The notes under the pieces were generated by a model, which did not search any database, was not told where the DNA came from, and saw nothing but the letters and a program-made list of their open reading frames with translations. 64,000 nucleotides of DNA from JALORV01 sp963702595. Its GTDB lineage: Bacteria > Pseudomonadota > Gammaproteobacteria > Burkholderiales > Burkholderiaceae_F. Of the stretch, positions 51,600 to 60,246 are shown piece after piece. The DNA lies in contig CAVPDC010000010.1 in assembly GCA_963702595.1 (NCBI GenBank), forward strand, positions 124,001 through 188,000. Direction: 5' to 3'. The translations under genes and the position numbers were made by a program. The first letter of the stretch is position 1; each line of letters starts with the position of its first letter.

Positions 51600-52727
51600 T
51601 CAGAGCTTGCCCAGCAGAATGCGCAGCATCCGCCTCAACGGCTCGGCCGCCCCCCACAGCAGCTGGTCGCCGACCGTGAACGCACCAAGGTAATCGGCAC
51701 CCATCGCAAGCTTGCGCAGCCGCCCGATGGGGATTGACATCGTGCCCGTCACGGCCGCAGGCGTCAGTTCGCGAATGCTCGCGTCCTTCGTGTTTGCGAT
51801 GAGCTTCACCCATGCATTGTCGGTGCGGATCATCTCCTCGATGTCCTTGAGCGGGACATCGCGCCTGAGCTTGATCGTCAGCGACTGCGAGTGGCAGCGC
51901 ATCGCGCCGATGCGCACGCAAATGGAGTCGATCGGCGTGGCGGTCGAACCGAAACCCGGCCCGCGACCGAGGATCTTGTTGGTCTCGGCGCCGCCCTTCC
52001 ACTCCTCGAGGCTGGTGCCGTCGCCTCGGTCGGCGTCGATCCAAGGAATCAGGTTGCCGGCGAGCGGGACGATGAAGTGTTGCGTCTCGTCGTCGCCAAG
52101 CGCGCGCTGCTTGCCGCTGATGCGGCGGTCGATCTCGAGGATCGCACTGGCCGGATCGGCCAGCAGATCGCGCACTTCGAGGTTGAGCGTGCCGAACTGC
52201 GTCAGCAACTCTCGCATGTGCTGCGCGCCGCCGCCGGACGCGGCCTGGTAGGTGGTGCAGGTCATCCACTCAACCAGATCCTTCTTGAACAGCGCCCCGA
52301 CTCCCATCAGCATGCAGCTCACCGTGCAGTTGCCGCCGATGTAATTTCTTATACCGCGCTTCAGCGCCGCGTCGATGACCGGGCGATTGACCGGGTCGAG
52401 AATGATGACCGCATCGTCTGCCATGCGCAGCGGCTTGGCGGCGTCGATCCAGTAGCCGTTCCAACCTGTCGCGCGCAGCTTCGGATAGACCTCCTTCGTG
52501 TAGTCCGTTCCCTGGCAGGTTATGACGACGTCCTGTGCCGACAGCGCAGCGATGTCGGCGGCATTCTTCAGCGACTTCTGCGCGCGCGGCACCGCCGGCG
52601 CAGCACCGCCGGCGTTCGACGTGCTGAAAAAGGTCGTGTCGACCAGGTCGAAGTCCTTCTCGGCGCTCATGCGATCCATCAGGACCGATCCCACCATGCC
52701 GCGCCACCCGACGATGCCTAACTTCAT
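51600..52727 (-). CDS. asd: Aspartate-semialdehyde dehydrogenase
   Basis: A 375-residue enzyme starting MKLGIVGWRGMVGSVLMDRM. The catalytic Cys lies in GGNCTVSCML and the acid/base His in CHSQSLTIKL. The insertions (DYTKEVYPKLRATGWNGYWIDAA) mark the longer gammaproteobacterial/betaproteobacterial type. It makes the branch-point precursor of Lys, Met, Thr and diaminopimelate. It lies 37 bases downstream of leuB. Confidence 0.96.
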   Translation of the reverse strand: MKLGIVGWRGMVGSVLMDRMSAEKDFDLVDTTFFSTSNAGGAAPAVPRAQKSLKNAADIAALSAQDVVITCQGTDYTKEVYPKLRATGWNGYWIDAAKPLRMADDAVIILDPVNRPVIDAALKRGIRNYIGGNCTVSCMLMGVGALFKKDLVEWMTCTTYQAASGGGAQHMRELLTQFGTLNLEVRDLLADPASAILEIDRRISGKQRALGDDETQHFIVPLAGNLIPWIDADRGDGTSLEEWKGGAETNKILGRGPGFGSTATPIDSICVRIGAMRCHSQSLTIKLRRDVPLKDIEEMIRTDNAWVKLIANTKDASIRELTPAAVTGTMSIPIGRLRKLAMGADYLGAFTVGDQLLWGAAEPLRRMLRILLGKL

Positions 52728-52764
52728 ATCAGCCTCTTGCCCATTTGTTGTCCAACGATGTCCA

Positions 52765-53835
52765 TCATCCCAATGCCGCGACGACCGCGTCGCCCATCGC
52801 CGCCGTGCCGACTGCGTCTACACCGGGCGCTGCGATATCCGCGGTCCGCAGCCCTTGCGTCAGGACCTTGCGCACCGCGGACTCGATGCGGTCCGCTTGC
52901 GGCGCACGGTTGAGCGAATAGCGCAGCATCATCGCCGCCGACAGGATCGTCGCCAGCGGATTGGCGATGCCCTTGCCAGCGATGTCCGGCGCACTGCCGT
53001 GCGATGGCTCGTACAGCCCCTGCCCGCGCTCGTTGAGCGAAGCCGAGGGCAGCATGCCGATCGAGCCGGTCAGCATTGCCGCTTCGTCCGAGAGTATGTC
53101 GCCGAACATATTGCCGGTCACGATCACGTCAAATTTCTTCGGTGCCTTGACGAGCTGCATGGCCGCGTTGTCGACATACATGTGCTCGAGTTCGACGTCT
53201 GCGTAGCCGGCATGGACTTCGGTGACGACGTCCTTCCAGAACTGGAAGGTCTCGAGCACGTTGGCCTTGTCGACACTGGTCACTTTGCTGCCGCGTTTGC
53301 GCGCCGCCTGGAAGGCGACGTGCGCAATGCGCTCGATCTCGGGCCGGCTGTAGCGCATCGTGTCGAACGCTTCGGGCGCTCCAGCGAAGGGTCCGTCCGG
53401 CGAGGTCCGGCGCCCGCGCGGCTGTCCAAAATAGATGTCGCCGGTCAGCTCGCGCACGATCAGGATGTCGAGGCCCGCGACCAGTTCCGGTTTCAGGCTC
53501 GAGGCCTGTGTCAGCTCCGCATAGCAGATGGCGGGACGGAAATTCGCGAACAGGCCCAGGTGCTTGCGCAGCCCAAGGATCGCTTGCTCCGGTCGAAGCG
53601 AACGCTCGAGCTTGTCGTATTTCCAGTCGCCCACAGCGCCGAAGAGCACGGCGTCGGCTGCCTGTGCGAGCCTGAGCGTGGCTTCCGGCAAGGGGTGGCC
53701 ATGCGCGTCGAAGGCCGCGCCGCCGACATCGGCAAACTCGAACTCAAATGGTTCGTCGAGCACGCGCATGACCTTGACAGCCTCGGCAACGATCTCCTTG
53801 CCGATGCCGTCACCCGGCAGTACAGCGATCTTCAT
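52765..53835 (-). CDS. leuB: 3-isopropylmalate dehydrogenase
   Basis: A 356-residue enzyme starting MKIAVLPGDGIGKEIV. The substrate-binding segment is LRKHLGLFANFRP; the metal and NAD motifs are VTGNMFGDILSDEAAMLTGSIGMLPS and YEPSHGSAPDIAGKGIANP. It oxidises 3-isopropylmalate in leucine synthesis. It lies 67 bases downstream of leuD in the leuC-leuD-leuB-asd unit. Confidence 0.97.
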   Translation of the reverse strand: MKIAVLPGDGIGKEIVAEAVKVMRVLDEPFEFEFADVGGAAFDAHGHPLPEATLRLAQAADAVLFGAVGDWKYDKLERSLRPEQAILGLRKHLGLFANFRPAICYAELTQASSLKPELVAGLDILIVRELTGDIYFGQPRGRRTSPDGPFAGAPEAFDTMRYSRPEIERIAHVAFQAARKRGSKVTSVDKANVLETFQFWKDVVTEVHAGYADVELEHMYVDNAAMQLVKAPKKFDVIVTGNMFGDILSDEAAMLTGSIGMLPSASLNERGQGLYEPSHGSAPDIAGKGIANPLATILSAAMMLRYSLNRAPQADRIESAVRKVLTQGLRTADIAAPGVDAVGTAAMGDAVVAALG

Positions 53836-53902
53836 GTGACCCTCGTGCGGGGATTGGCTGGATCACCCCGCTCCTCCCCGCCGACAGGAACGAAGTGTTG
53901 GG

Positions 53903-54547
53903 TCAGCTCGTCTTGATTAGCCACGGCTGCCTGGCGAGCCGCTGTTTCTCGAACGCCTCGATCTTGACCTTGTGGCGCAAGGTCAGGCCGATGTCGTCCA
54001 GACCATTGACCAGGCAATACTTGCGGAACGGTGCAATGTCGAATCCGTGCTCGCGGCCGTCAGCCTCGATGAGCACCTGGCGCGGCAGGTCCACGGTCAG
54101 CCGATAGCCCACATGCGCCGCCACCTCATGAAAGAGCCGGTCGATGACCAGCTCCGGCAGCACCAGCGGCAACAGGCCGTTTTTCAGGCTGTTGTTGTAG
54201 AAGATGTCGGCAAAGCTGGGTGCGATGACGGCCCGGAAGCCGGACTGCTGCAGGGCCCACGGCGCATGCTCGCGCGACGAGCCGCAGCCGAAGTTCTTCC
54301 GCGCCAGCAGGATTGACGCACCCTGGTAGCGCACCTGGTTGAGCACGAAATCGGGATTCAATGGACGGCGTGAGTGGTCCATGCCCGGCTCGCCGTGGTC
54401 GAGATAGCGCCATTCGTCGAACAGGTTCGGGCCGAAGCCCGTTCGCCGGATCGACTTCAGGAACTGCTTCGGGATGATGGCGTCGGTATCGACATTGGAG
54501 CGGTCGAGTGGAGCGACCAGCCCGGCGTGAACGGTGAAGGCTTCCAT
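53903..54547 (-). CDS. leuD: 3-isopropylmalate dehydratase small subunit
   Basis: A 214-residue swivel-domain protein. Typical motifs are PLDRSNVDTDAIIPKQFLK, NFGCGSSREHAPWAL and SFADIFYNNSLKNGLLP. It forms isopropylmalate isomerase with LeuC. It is separated from leuC by a small entericidin-type gene and starts two bases after that gene's stop codon. Confidence 0.97.
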   Translation of the reverse strand: MEAFTVHAGLVAPLDRSNVDTDAIIPKQFLKSIRRTGFGPNLFDEWRYLDHGEPGMDHSRRPLNPDFVLNQVRYQGASILLARKNFGCGSSREHAPWALQQSGFRAVIAPSFADIFYNNSLKNGLLPLVLPELVIDRLFHEVAAHVGYRLTVDLPRQVLIEADGREHGFDIAPFRKYCLVNGLDDIGLTLRHKVKIEAFEKQRLARQPWLIKTS

Positions 54548-54549
54548 GC

Positions 54550-54672
54550 CTACTTCTTAGCCTTTTCCTGGATCTTCTCGCCGGCCTTTTCCATGTCCTT
54601 GCCGAGGCCGGCCATCGTGTTGCAGCCGGCGAGCACGACGAGGGTGGCCATCAGAACGAAAAGCCGCTTCAC
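54550..54672 (-). CDS. Entericidin A/B-family small lipoprotein
   Basis: A 40-residue product from GTG 54672, preceded by AGGAGG. It has a lipoprotein signal (LVVLAGCN, lipidated Cys17) and the tail NTMAGLGKDMEKAGEKIQEKAKK, the entericidin pattern. The start overlaps the leuC stop by four bases (GTGA). E. coli entericidins form a toxin/antidote pair; the single copy found between leuC and leuD in many Betaproteobacteria is likelier to be an envelope lipoprotein of unknown role. It is too short for many gene finders. Confidence 0.88.
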   Translation of the reverse strand: MKRLFVLMATLVVLAGCNTMAGLGKDMEKAGEKIQEKAKK

Positions 54673-56093
54673 TGGAGCCTCCTGACGTCGGCAAAGTGTC
54701 CTTCGATGGCAGCGGCCGCTGCCATCGCCGGCGAAACCAGATGAGTGCGGCCACCGGCACCCTGGCGGCCCTCGAAGTTACGGTTGCTGGTCGAAGCGCA
54801 GCGCTCGCCCGGTTCGAGGCGGTCGGAATTCATCGCCAGGCACATCGAGCAGCCGGGTTCGCGCCACTCAAAACCCGCAGCGCGAAAGACCTCGTGCAGC
54901 CCCTCGCGTTCGGCCTGTGCCTTCACCAGGCCGGAGCCCGGCACGACCATTGCCAGCTTTACGTTTGAGGCGACGCGCCGGCCAAGCCGTTTGACCACCC
55001 AGGCCGCTTCGCGCAGGTCTTCGATGCGCGAGTTGGTGCAAGACCCGATGAAGACCTTGTCGACATGGATGTCGGCAATACGCGTTTTCGGCGTGAGTCC
55101 CATGTAGCGCAGCGCGCGTTCGATGCCTTCACGCTTCACGGGGTCCTTTTCGGCATCCGGGTCCGGCACGGCTCCGTCGATCGTCGTCACCATCTCGGGT
55201 GACGTACCCCAGGTCACCTGCGGCCGGATCTCCTCGGCACGCAGTTCCACGACGCTGTCGAACCGAGCCCCGGGGTCGGACCGAAGCGTGCGCCACTGCG
55301 CCGCCGCCTGCTCGAACAGGGCGCCATGCGGGGAAAACGGCCGGCCACGCACGTAGTCGATCGTCTTCTCGTCGACCGCGACCAGGCCGGAGCGCGCGCC
55401 AGCCTCGATCGCCATGTTGCAGATCGTCATGCGGCCTTCGATGGACAGCGCCTCGATCGCCGAGCCGGCGAATTCGATGGCGTAACCGGTGCCGCCCGCC
55501 GTGCCAATGCGGCCGATGATCGCCAGGACGATGTCCTTGGCGGTGCAGCCCGCCGGCAGCTTGCCTTCGACCGCGACACGCATGTTTTTCGCTTTCTTCA
55601 TCAGCAGCGTCTGGGTGGCGAGGACGTGCTCGACCTCGCTGGTGCCGATGCCGAAGGCGAGCGCTCCGAAGGCGCCGTGCGTGCTGGTATGCGAATCGCC
55701 GCAGACCACGGTCATGCCAGGCAGCGTCGCGCCCTGCTCCGGACCCATCACGTGCACGATGCCCTGTCGCTTGTCCAGGAAAGGAAAGTACGCAGCGGCG
55801 CCGTATTCGCGGATGTTGCTGTCCAGCGTGACGATCTGTTCTTTCGAGATCGGATCGGTGATGCCGTCGTAGCCGCGGTCCCAGCCCGTGGTCGGCGTGT
55901 TGTGATCGGCCGTTGCCACGATCGAGCTGATGCGCCACGGCGCGCGGCCGGCGACACGCAGTCCCTCGAAGGCCTGCGGACTTGTCACCTCATGGACCAG
56001 GTGGCGGTCAATGTAGAGCACAGTGGTGCCGTCGTCCTCGACGTGTACCACGTGGTCGTCCCACAGCTTGTCGTAAACAGTACGTGCGGCCAT
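54669..56093 (-). CDS. leuC: 3-isopropylmalate dehydratase large subunit
   Basis: The start at 56093 (MAARTVYDKLWDDHVV) fits the family. The 474-residue aconitase-type protein has the cluster ligands in FIGSCTNSRIEDL and PGCSMCLAMNSD, with CGDSHTSTHGAFGALAFGIGTSEVEHVLATQ. It needs a [4Fe-4S] cluster, linking it to the isc genes in this window. First gene of the leu unit; no leader peptide with leucine codons was seen upstream. Confidence 0.97.
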   Translation of the reverse strand: MAARTVYDKLWDDHVVHVEDDGTTVLYIDRHLVHEVTSPQAFEGLRVAGRAPWRISSIVATADHNTPTTGWDRGYDGITDPISKEQIVTLDSNIREYGAAAYFPFLDKRQGIVHVMGPEQGATLPGMTVVCGDSHTSTHGAFGALAFGIGTSEVEHVLATQTLLMKKAKNMRVAVEGKLPAGCTAKDIVLAIIGRIGTAGGTGYAIEFAGSAIEALSIEGRMTICNMAIEAGARSGLVAVDEKTIDYVRGRPFSPHGALFEQAAAQWRTLRSDPGARFDSVVELRAEEIRPQVTWGTSPEMVTTIDGAVPDPDAEKDPVKREGIERALRYMGLTPKTRIADIHVDKVFIGSCTNSRIEDLREAAWVVKRLGRRVASNVKLAMVVPGSGLVKAQAEREGLHEVFRAAGFEWREPGCSMCLAMNSDRLEPGERCASTSNRNFEGRQGAGGRTHLVSPAMAAAAAIEGHFADVRRLQ

Positions 56094-56279
56094 CGGCGGG
56101 TCGCGCCCTGGAGCGGGCGCCTGGAGATGCCTGCTGCTATGCGCAGGGCCATGAATTATGCCACCCGACAACGCGCTTCCCTTTCACAATGGACTCTTCG
56201 CCCGGACACTTCGCCGGCCGCGGGAACGGAAAGCCCTCCGAGCGAGTCCTAGATAGAAGCGCTTACCACTGGAGTTCTG

Positions 56280-56960
56280 ATGGATCGACCGAACAATCAA
56301 AAAACGCTTGCGCGACGCCTTTTCATGGGCGGTCTGGCCGGAGCCAGCCTCGCGCCCCTCGCGCGCGTGACCTCGGCCCAGTCAGCCGGACGGGCGCCGT
56401 CCCCGGCGCAGACGCTGGGACCTTTCTACCCGCGCAACGCCGCGGAGCGCCCGCGCGCGACCGATGCCGATCTGCTTACGGTCGAGGGCGAGCGCGTCCT
56501 GAGCAAAGGCGTGCCGATATTTCTGGTTGGACGCGTCGTTGATCGGCGAGGCAACCCCGTCGCGGACGCGGCCGTGGAGATCTGGCAGTGTGACGCCCAA
56601 GCGGTCTACCACCACCCGGGCGGCGGCGCGGAGTCGGAGCGCGATCCACACTTTCAAGGCTATGGCGTCGATCGCACCGACGCCAAAGGCGACTTCCGCT
56701 TTCGCACGATCCGGCCGGTCGCGTATCCGGGACGGACGCCGCACATACATGTCCGGGTGCAGCCTGCGAGCGGCCGGCCGTTCGCCACGCAGCTGTACCT
56801 GCCCGATGACCCCGGAAACGCGCGGGACTTCCTGTTCAGCCGGCTCGACAGCGAGGAACAGCGTGCGCTCATGCTGGCATTCGAGCCGACGCAGAACGCA
56901 TCGCACCCCCTGGCGCGCGCAACGCGACTGACCGCGCGGATCGATCTCGTGCTGGCCTAG
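56280..56960 (+). CDS. Tat-exported intradiol ring-cleavage dioxygenase-like protein
   Basis: A 226-residue protein. The N-terminus has twin arginines followed by a hydrophobic core (ARRLFMGGLAGASLAPLA), a Tat signal. The mature part has the intradiol dioxygenase fold: FLVGRVVDRRGNPVADAAVEIWQCDAQAVYHH, then RPVAYPGRTPHIHVRV. The four iron ligands Tyr, Tyr, His, His all appear present (QAVYHH, VAYPGRTPHIH). Classical catechol dioxygenases are cytoplasmic; exported relatives are of uncertain substrate. It stands alone, divergent from leuC. Confidence 0.85.
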   Translation: MDRPNNQKTLARRLFMGGLAGASLAPLARVTSAQSAGRAPSPAQTLGPFYPRNAAERPRATDADLLTVEGERVLSKGVPIFLVGRVVDRRGNPVADAAVEIWQCDAQAVYHHPGGGAESERDPHFQGYGVDRTDAKGDFRFRTIRPVAYPGRTPHIHVRVQPASGRPFATQLYLPDDPGNARDFLFSRLDSEEQRALMLAFEPTQNASHPLARATRLTARIDLVLA

Positions 56961-57014
56961 GGCGATCGCGCAAGTGCGATCTAAGCGTTAGCAGGCCCTG
57001 GTCACCCCGGGCCC

Positions 57015-57866
57015 TCAGCCGGGCGCCTTTGCCGCTTTCGCCTTCTCGTACAGCGGCATCACCTTCAGCACGTCGTTCTGCAGCTCGCGCTGACGCGTTT
57101 CATGGCTCGGGTGTGTCGACAACCACTCGGGCGGCGCGCCGCCACCCGCCTGCGCCATCTTCTGCCACAGCGTGATCGCCGCACGCGGGTCGTAGCCCGA
57201 CCGGGCAGCGAGTTCGATGCCGATCAGATCCGCCTCCTGTTCGTTCTCGCGGCTGTTGGGCAGTACGAACATCGCCTGGGTGAAGGTTCCAGCGATCTGC
57301 GGATCGATATACACACCGGTGAAGATTTGAAGCGCAATCGCGCCGACCGCGGTCGCGGTCTGCGTCGCCATCTGCCGCCCCATTCGTTCGCGCGCATGCT
57401 CCCGCAGTGCGTGGGCGATTTCGTGCCCCATGACGGCAGCCAGCTCGTCATCGGTGAGCTTCAGTCGTTCGATCAGTCCTGTGTAGACGGCGATCTTGCC
57501 GCCGGGCATGCACCATGCGTTGATGTCCTTGGAAGTCAGCACGTTGACTTCCCACTTCCAGCTTGGCGCATCGTCGCGAAAGACCGCCACCTGCGGAGTC
57601 AGCCTGGCGGCGATGGCTCGGACGCGCTGCACCTGCTGCGGATCCTGGTTGAGCAGGCCCTTCTTCCTGGCCCCCGCGATCACCTGCGCATACTCCTGGC
57701 TCGCCTGCTGCTCAACTTCCTTGCTGCTGACGAGTGTGGTCATCGACTGTTTGCGGTCGACGCCGATTTCACCGCTGCGTGTCGTCTGCTCGCTCTGGCA
57801 GGCCGTCAGCAGCACAGTGACGGCGAGCGCGGCACGCAGCAGGTTAAGAGCTGACCTGTTCATCAT
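57015..57866 (-). CDS. M48-family metallopeptidase lipoprotein
   Basis: A 283-residue protein with a lipoprotein signal (VTVLLTAC, Cys23). The zinc site HEIAH lies in VMGHEIAHALREHARE (about residues 147-151), with the third ligand Glu in ENEQEADLIGIELAARSGYDP. NAWCMPGGKIAVYTGLI is also typical. It resembles the LoiP/YcaL group of envelope quality-control peptidases rather than HtpX, because there are no internal membrane helices. An ATG three bases downstream is an equal start. Confidence 0.9.
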   Translation of the reverse strand: MMNRSALNLLRAALAVTVLLTACQSEQTTRSGEIGVDRKQSMTTLVSSKEVEQQASQEYAQVIAGARKKGLLNQDPQQVQRVRAIAARLTPQVAVFRDDAPSWKWEVNVLTSKDINAWCMPGGKIAVYTGLIERLKLTDDELAAVMGHEIAHALREHARERMGRQMATQTATAVGAIALQIFTGVYIDPQIAGTFTQAMFVLPNSRENEQEADLIGIELAARSGYDPRAAITLWQKMAQAGGGAPPEWLSTHPSHETRQRELQNDVLKVMPLYEKAKAAKAPG

Positions 57867-57880
57867 TCAAGACCCCGTTT

Positions 57881-59080
57881 CTATGCAATTTTGAGCCGAT
57901 GCGCGGCGGCAAGTTCCGGATCGTGCCGGCGCGCCTCGCGAATCGCCCAGGCGCCCAGGAGCGCGGCGATGCCGCCGGCGCTGAATGCCCAGCGTGGACC
58001 GGCGAGCGTCCACAAGTATGCGGCCATGAGGCTGCCCAGGGTGCCGCCGATGCCCCAGGCCGCACTGATGTAGACCGCCTGACCGCGCGCCGCGGCCTGT
58101 CCGGGGAACCAGCGCTGGATCGTCAGCACGCTGGCAGAGTGGTGCACGGCGAAGGTCATCGCGTGCAGGATCTGCGCAAAGGCAAGCACCCACCAGACCG
58201 CAGCCAGCTGGGCGATCAGCATGAAGCGAACGGCCGCCACCAGAAAACTCGCGACGAGCAGCGGATACAGACCGAAGCGCCGGAACCAGCGCCCCTGTGT
58301 CGCGAAGAACGCGATCTCGAGTAGAACGCTGAGCACCCAGAACACGCCGATCGCCGTCTTGCTGTAACCCAGTTGCGCAAGATAGATCGACAAGTACGCA
58401 TAGAGCGCGCCATGGGCGAAGATCATCAGGCCGGCGGACAGCAGGAACCAGCGCACGCGCGGCTCGCGCAGGCGCTGGCGTACCGACACGTCATCGACTG
58501 GATGTTCGACCGGCCGCCCCTCCGGCACCTGCCAGCTCACTCCCACCAGGATCGCCGCCAGCGCGAGCGCGAGCCAAAGCGAAATTCCGATGCCGAAGCG
58601 ATCGAAGAGCGGCCCGGCGACGAGCACGACGACGACGAATGCCGTTGAACCCCAGACGCGCAGCCGACCATAGCGCGTCGCTGCGTCGGTACGACCGCGC
58701 ATCGAGGCTGATGCCAGCGCCTCGGCGATCGGCATTTGCGCGGTCTGGAAAAAATTGACCAGCAGCATCACGACGAAGACGTACGTGAACCCGCCGGGCA
58801 CCAGCAGCAACGCAAAGGTCAGCAGCAGGGCAATGGCGGTCGTCCGCAGGATCAGCGTACGCCGCGCAGCGTGGTCGGCGAGATAGCCCCAGAGGTTCGG
58901 ACCGACGACCCGCATCGCCTGGCCGAGCGCGATCAGCACGCCGACTTCGAAAACCGTGAGGCCGCGCCACTGGAAGTACAGCGGGAGGTACGGCCCGATG
59001 ATTCCGGCAAACCCAAAATACGCGCCGTACAGCGCCCCGAGCCGCCAGGAGTCTCGGTCAGCGGCAGCGCTAGCGGGCAT
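57881..59080 (-). CDS. MFS transporter, HcaT-like
   Basis: A 399-residue protein with twelve predicted membrane segments. YGAYFGFAGIIGPYLPLYFQWRGLTVFEVGVL and the MFS loop LWGYLADHAARRTLIL match the MFS_1-like/3-phenylpropionate (HcaT) group, as do FAQILHAMTFAVHHSASV and RGQAVYISAAWGIGG. Substrates in this group are poorly known. The start overlaps the aroC stop by one base (TGATG), so it is co-transcribed with aroC. Confidence 0.88.
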   Translation of the reverse strand: MPASAAADRDSWRLGALYGAYFGFAGIIGPYLPLYFQWRGLTVFEVGVLIALGQAMRVVGPNLWGYLADHAARRTLILRTTAIALLLTFALLLVPGGFTYVFVVMLLVNFFQTAQMPIAEALASASMRGRTDAATRYGRLRVWGSTAFVVVVLVAGPLFDRFGIGISLWLALALAAILVGVSWQVPEGRPVEHPVDDVSVRQRLREPRVRWFLLSAGLMIFAHGALYAYLSIYLAQLGYSKTAIGVFWVLSVLLEIAFFATQGRWFRRFGLYPLLVASFLVAAVRFMLIAQLAAVWWVLAFAQILHAMTFAVHHSASVLTIQRWFPGQAAARGQAVYISAAWGIGGTLGSLMAAYLWTLAGPRWAFSAGGIAALLGAWAIREARRHDPELAAAHRLKIA

Positions 59081-60186
59081 CAGCCGGAAATGGAGCGAGC
59101 CTTGATTGGCGCGACTGCGTGGTGTACGTCGGCGTTCTGCGCCCGATGCAGCAGCGCGTGGTCCATCAACACGATCGCCAGCATCGCTTCGGCAATCGGC
59201 GTGGCGCGGATTCCCACGCAGGGGTCGTGTCGCCCGTGCGTCTCGACGACCGTCGCAGCACCGGCGCGATTGATCGAGCGCCGCGGCAACCGGATGCTCG
59301 ACGTCGGCTTGATTGCGATCGAGACTTCGATGTCCTGTCCGCTCGATATGCCACCCAGCATCCCGCCGGCGTTGTTGGTGACGAATCCGTCCGGCAGCAA
59401 CTCGTCGCCGTGCTGTGAACCCAGCTGCGCGACGGACTGAAATCCGGCGCCGATCTCGACGCCTTTGACGGCGTTGATCCCCATCATCGCGTAGGCAATG
59501 TCCGCGTCGAGCTTGTCAAAGAGCGGTGCTCCCAGGCCCACCGGCACGCTGCTGGCGACGACGCGCAGTCGGGCGCCGACCGAGTCGCCCGACTTGCGGA
59601 GGTGATCCAGCGCCGTTTCGAGTTCCGCAACGATGCCAGCATTCGGGGCGAAAAATGGATTGCGCTCGACTTCGTCCCACGATTCGAACGGGATGACGAT
59701 TTCTCCGATCTGCTGCATGCAGCCGCGCACCTGCGTGCCGTACTTCTCGCGCAGCCACTTCTTGGCCAGTGCGCCGGCCGCCACCATCGGCGCCGTCAAC
59801 CGGGCCGACGAGCGTCCGCCGCCGCGCGGATCGGGCACACCGTACTTGCGCCAGTAGGTATAGTCGGCGTGACCCGGGCGGAAGGTGTCTGCAATGTCCG
59901 CGTAGTCCTTGCTCTTCGCGTCCTCGTTGCGGATCAGCAGCGCGATCGGGGTGCCGGTCGTGCGGCCTTCGTGGACCCCGGACAGAATCTCGACGCGGTC
60001 GGACTCGCGTCGCTGCGTCACATGCCGCGACGTGCCCGGCTTGCGGCGATCGAGGTCCGGCTGCAGGTCCGATTCGGCGAGCGCCAGCCCCGGCGGGCAC
60101 CCGTCGACCACGCAACCGATCGCTGGCCCGTGCGATTCACCGAAATTGGTGACCTGCAGCAAGTGTCCGAAGGTGGAGCCGGCCAT
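59080..60186 (-). CDS. aroC: Chorismate synthase
   Basis: A 368-residue FMN-dependent enzyme starting MAGSTFGHLLQVTNFGESHG. Signature blocks are GCVVDGCPPGLAL, RRKPGTSRHVTQR, RPGHADYTYWRKYGV, DPRGGGRSSARLTA and RHDPCVGIRATPIAEAMLA. It makes chorismate from EPSP, feeding the trp genes elsewhere in the window. It lies 60 bases downstream of the LplT-PlsC gene. Confidence 0.97.
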   Translation of the reverse strand: MAGSTFGHLLQVTNFGESHGPAIGCVVDGCPPGLALAESDLQPDLDRRKPGTSRHVTQRRESDRVEILSGVHEGRTTGTPIALLIRNEDAKSKDYADIADTFRPGHADYTYWRKYGVPDPRGGGRSSARLTAPMVAAGALAKKWLREKYGTQVRGCMQQIGEIVIPFESWDEVERNPFFAPNAGIVAELETALDHLRKSGDSVGARLRVVASSVPVGLGAPLFDKLDADIAYAMMGINAVKGVEIGAGFQSVAQLGSQHGDELLPDGFVTNNAGGMLGGISSGQDIEVSIAIKPTSSIRLPRRSINRAGAATVVETHGRHDPCVGIRATPIAEAMLAIVLMDHALLHRAQNADVHHAVAPIKARSISG

Positions 60187-60246
60187 GGGATCAGCAATCA
60201 GTCCGTTGTTGCTTCGCCGGGGATTGTAATTGCGCCGGCCGATTGC

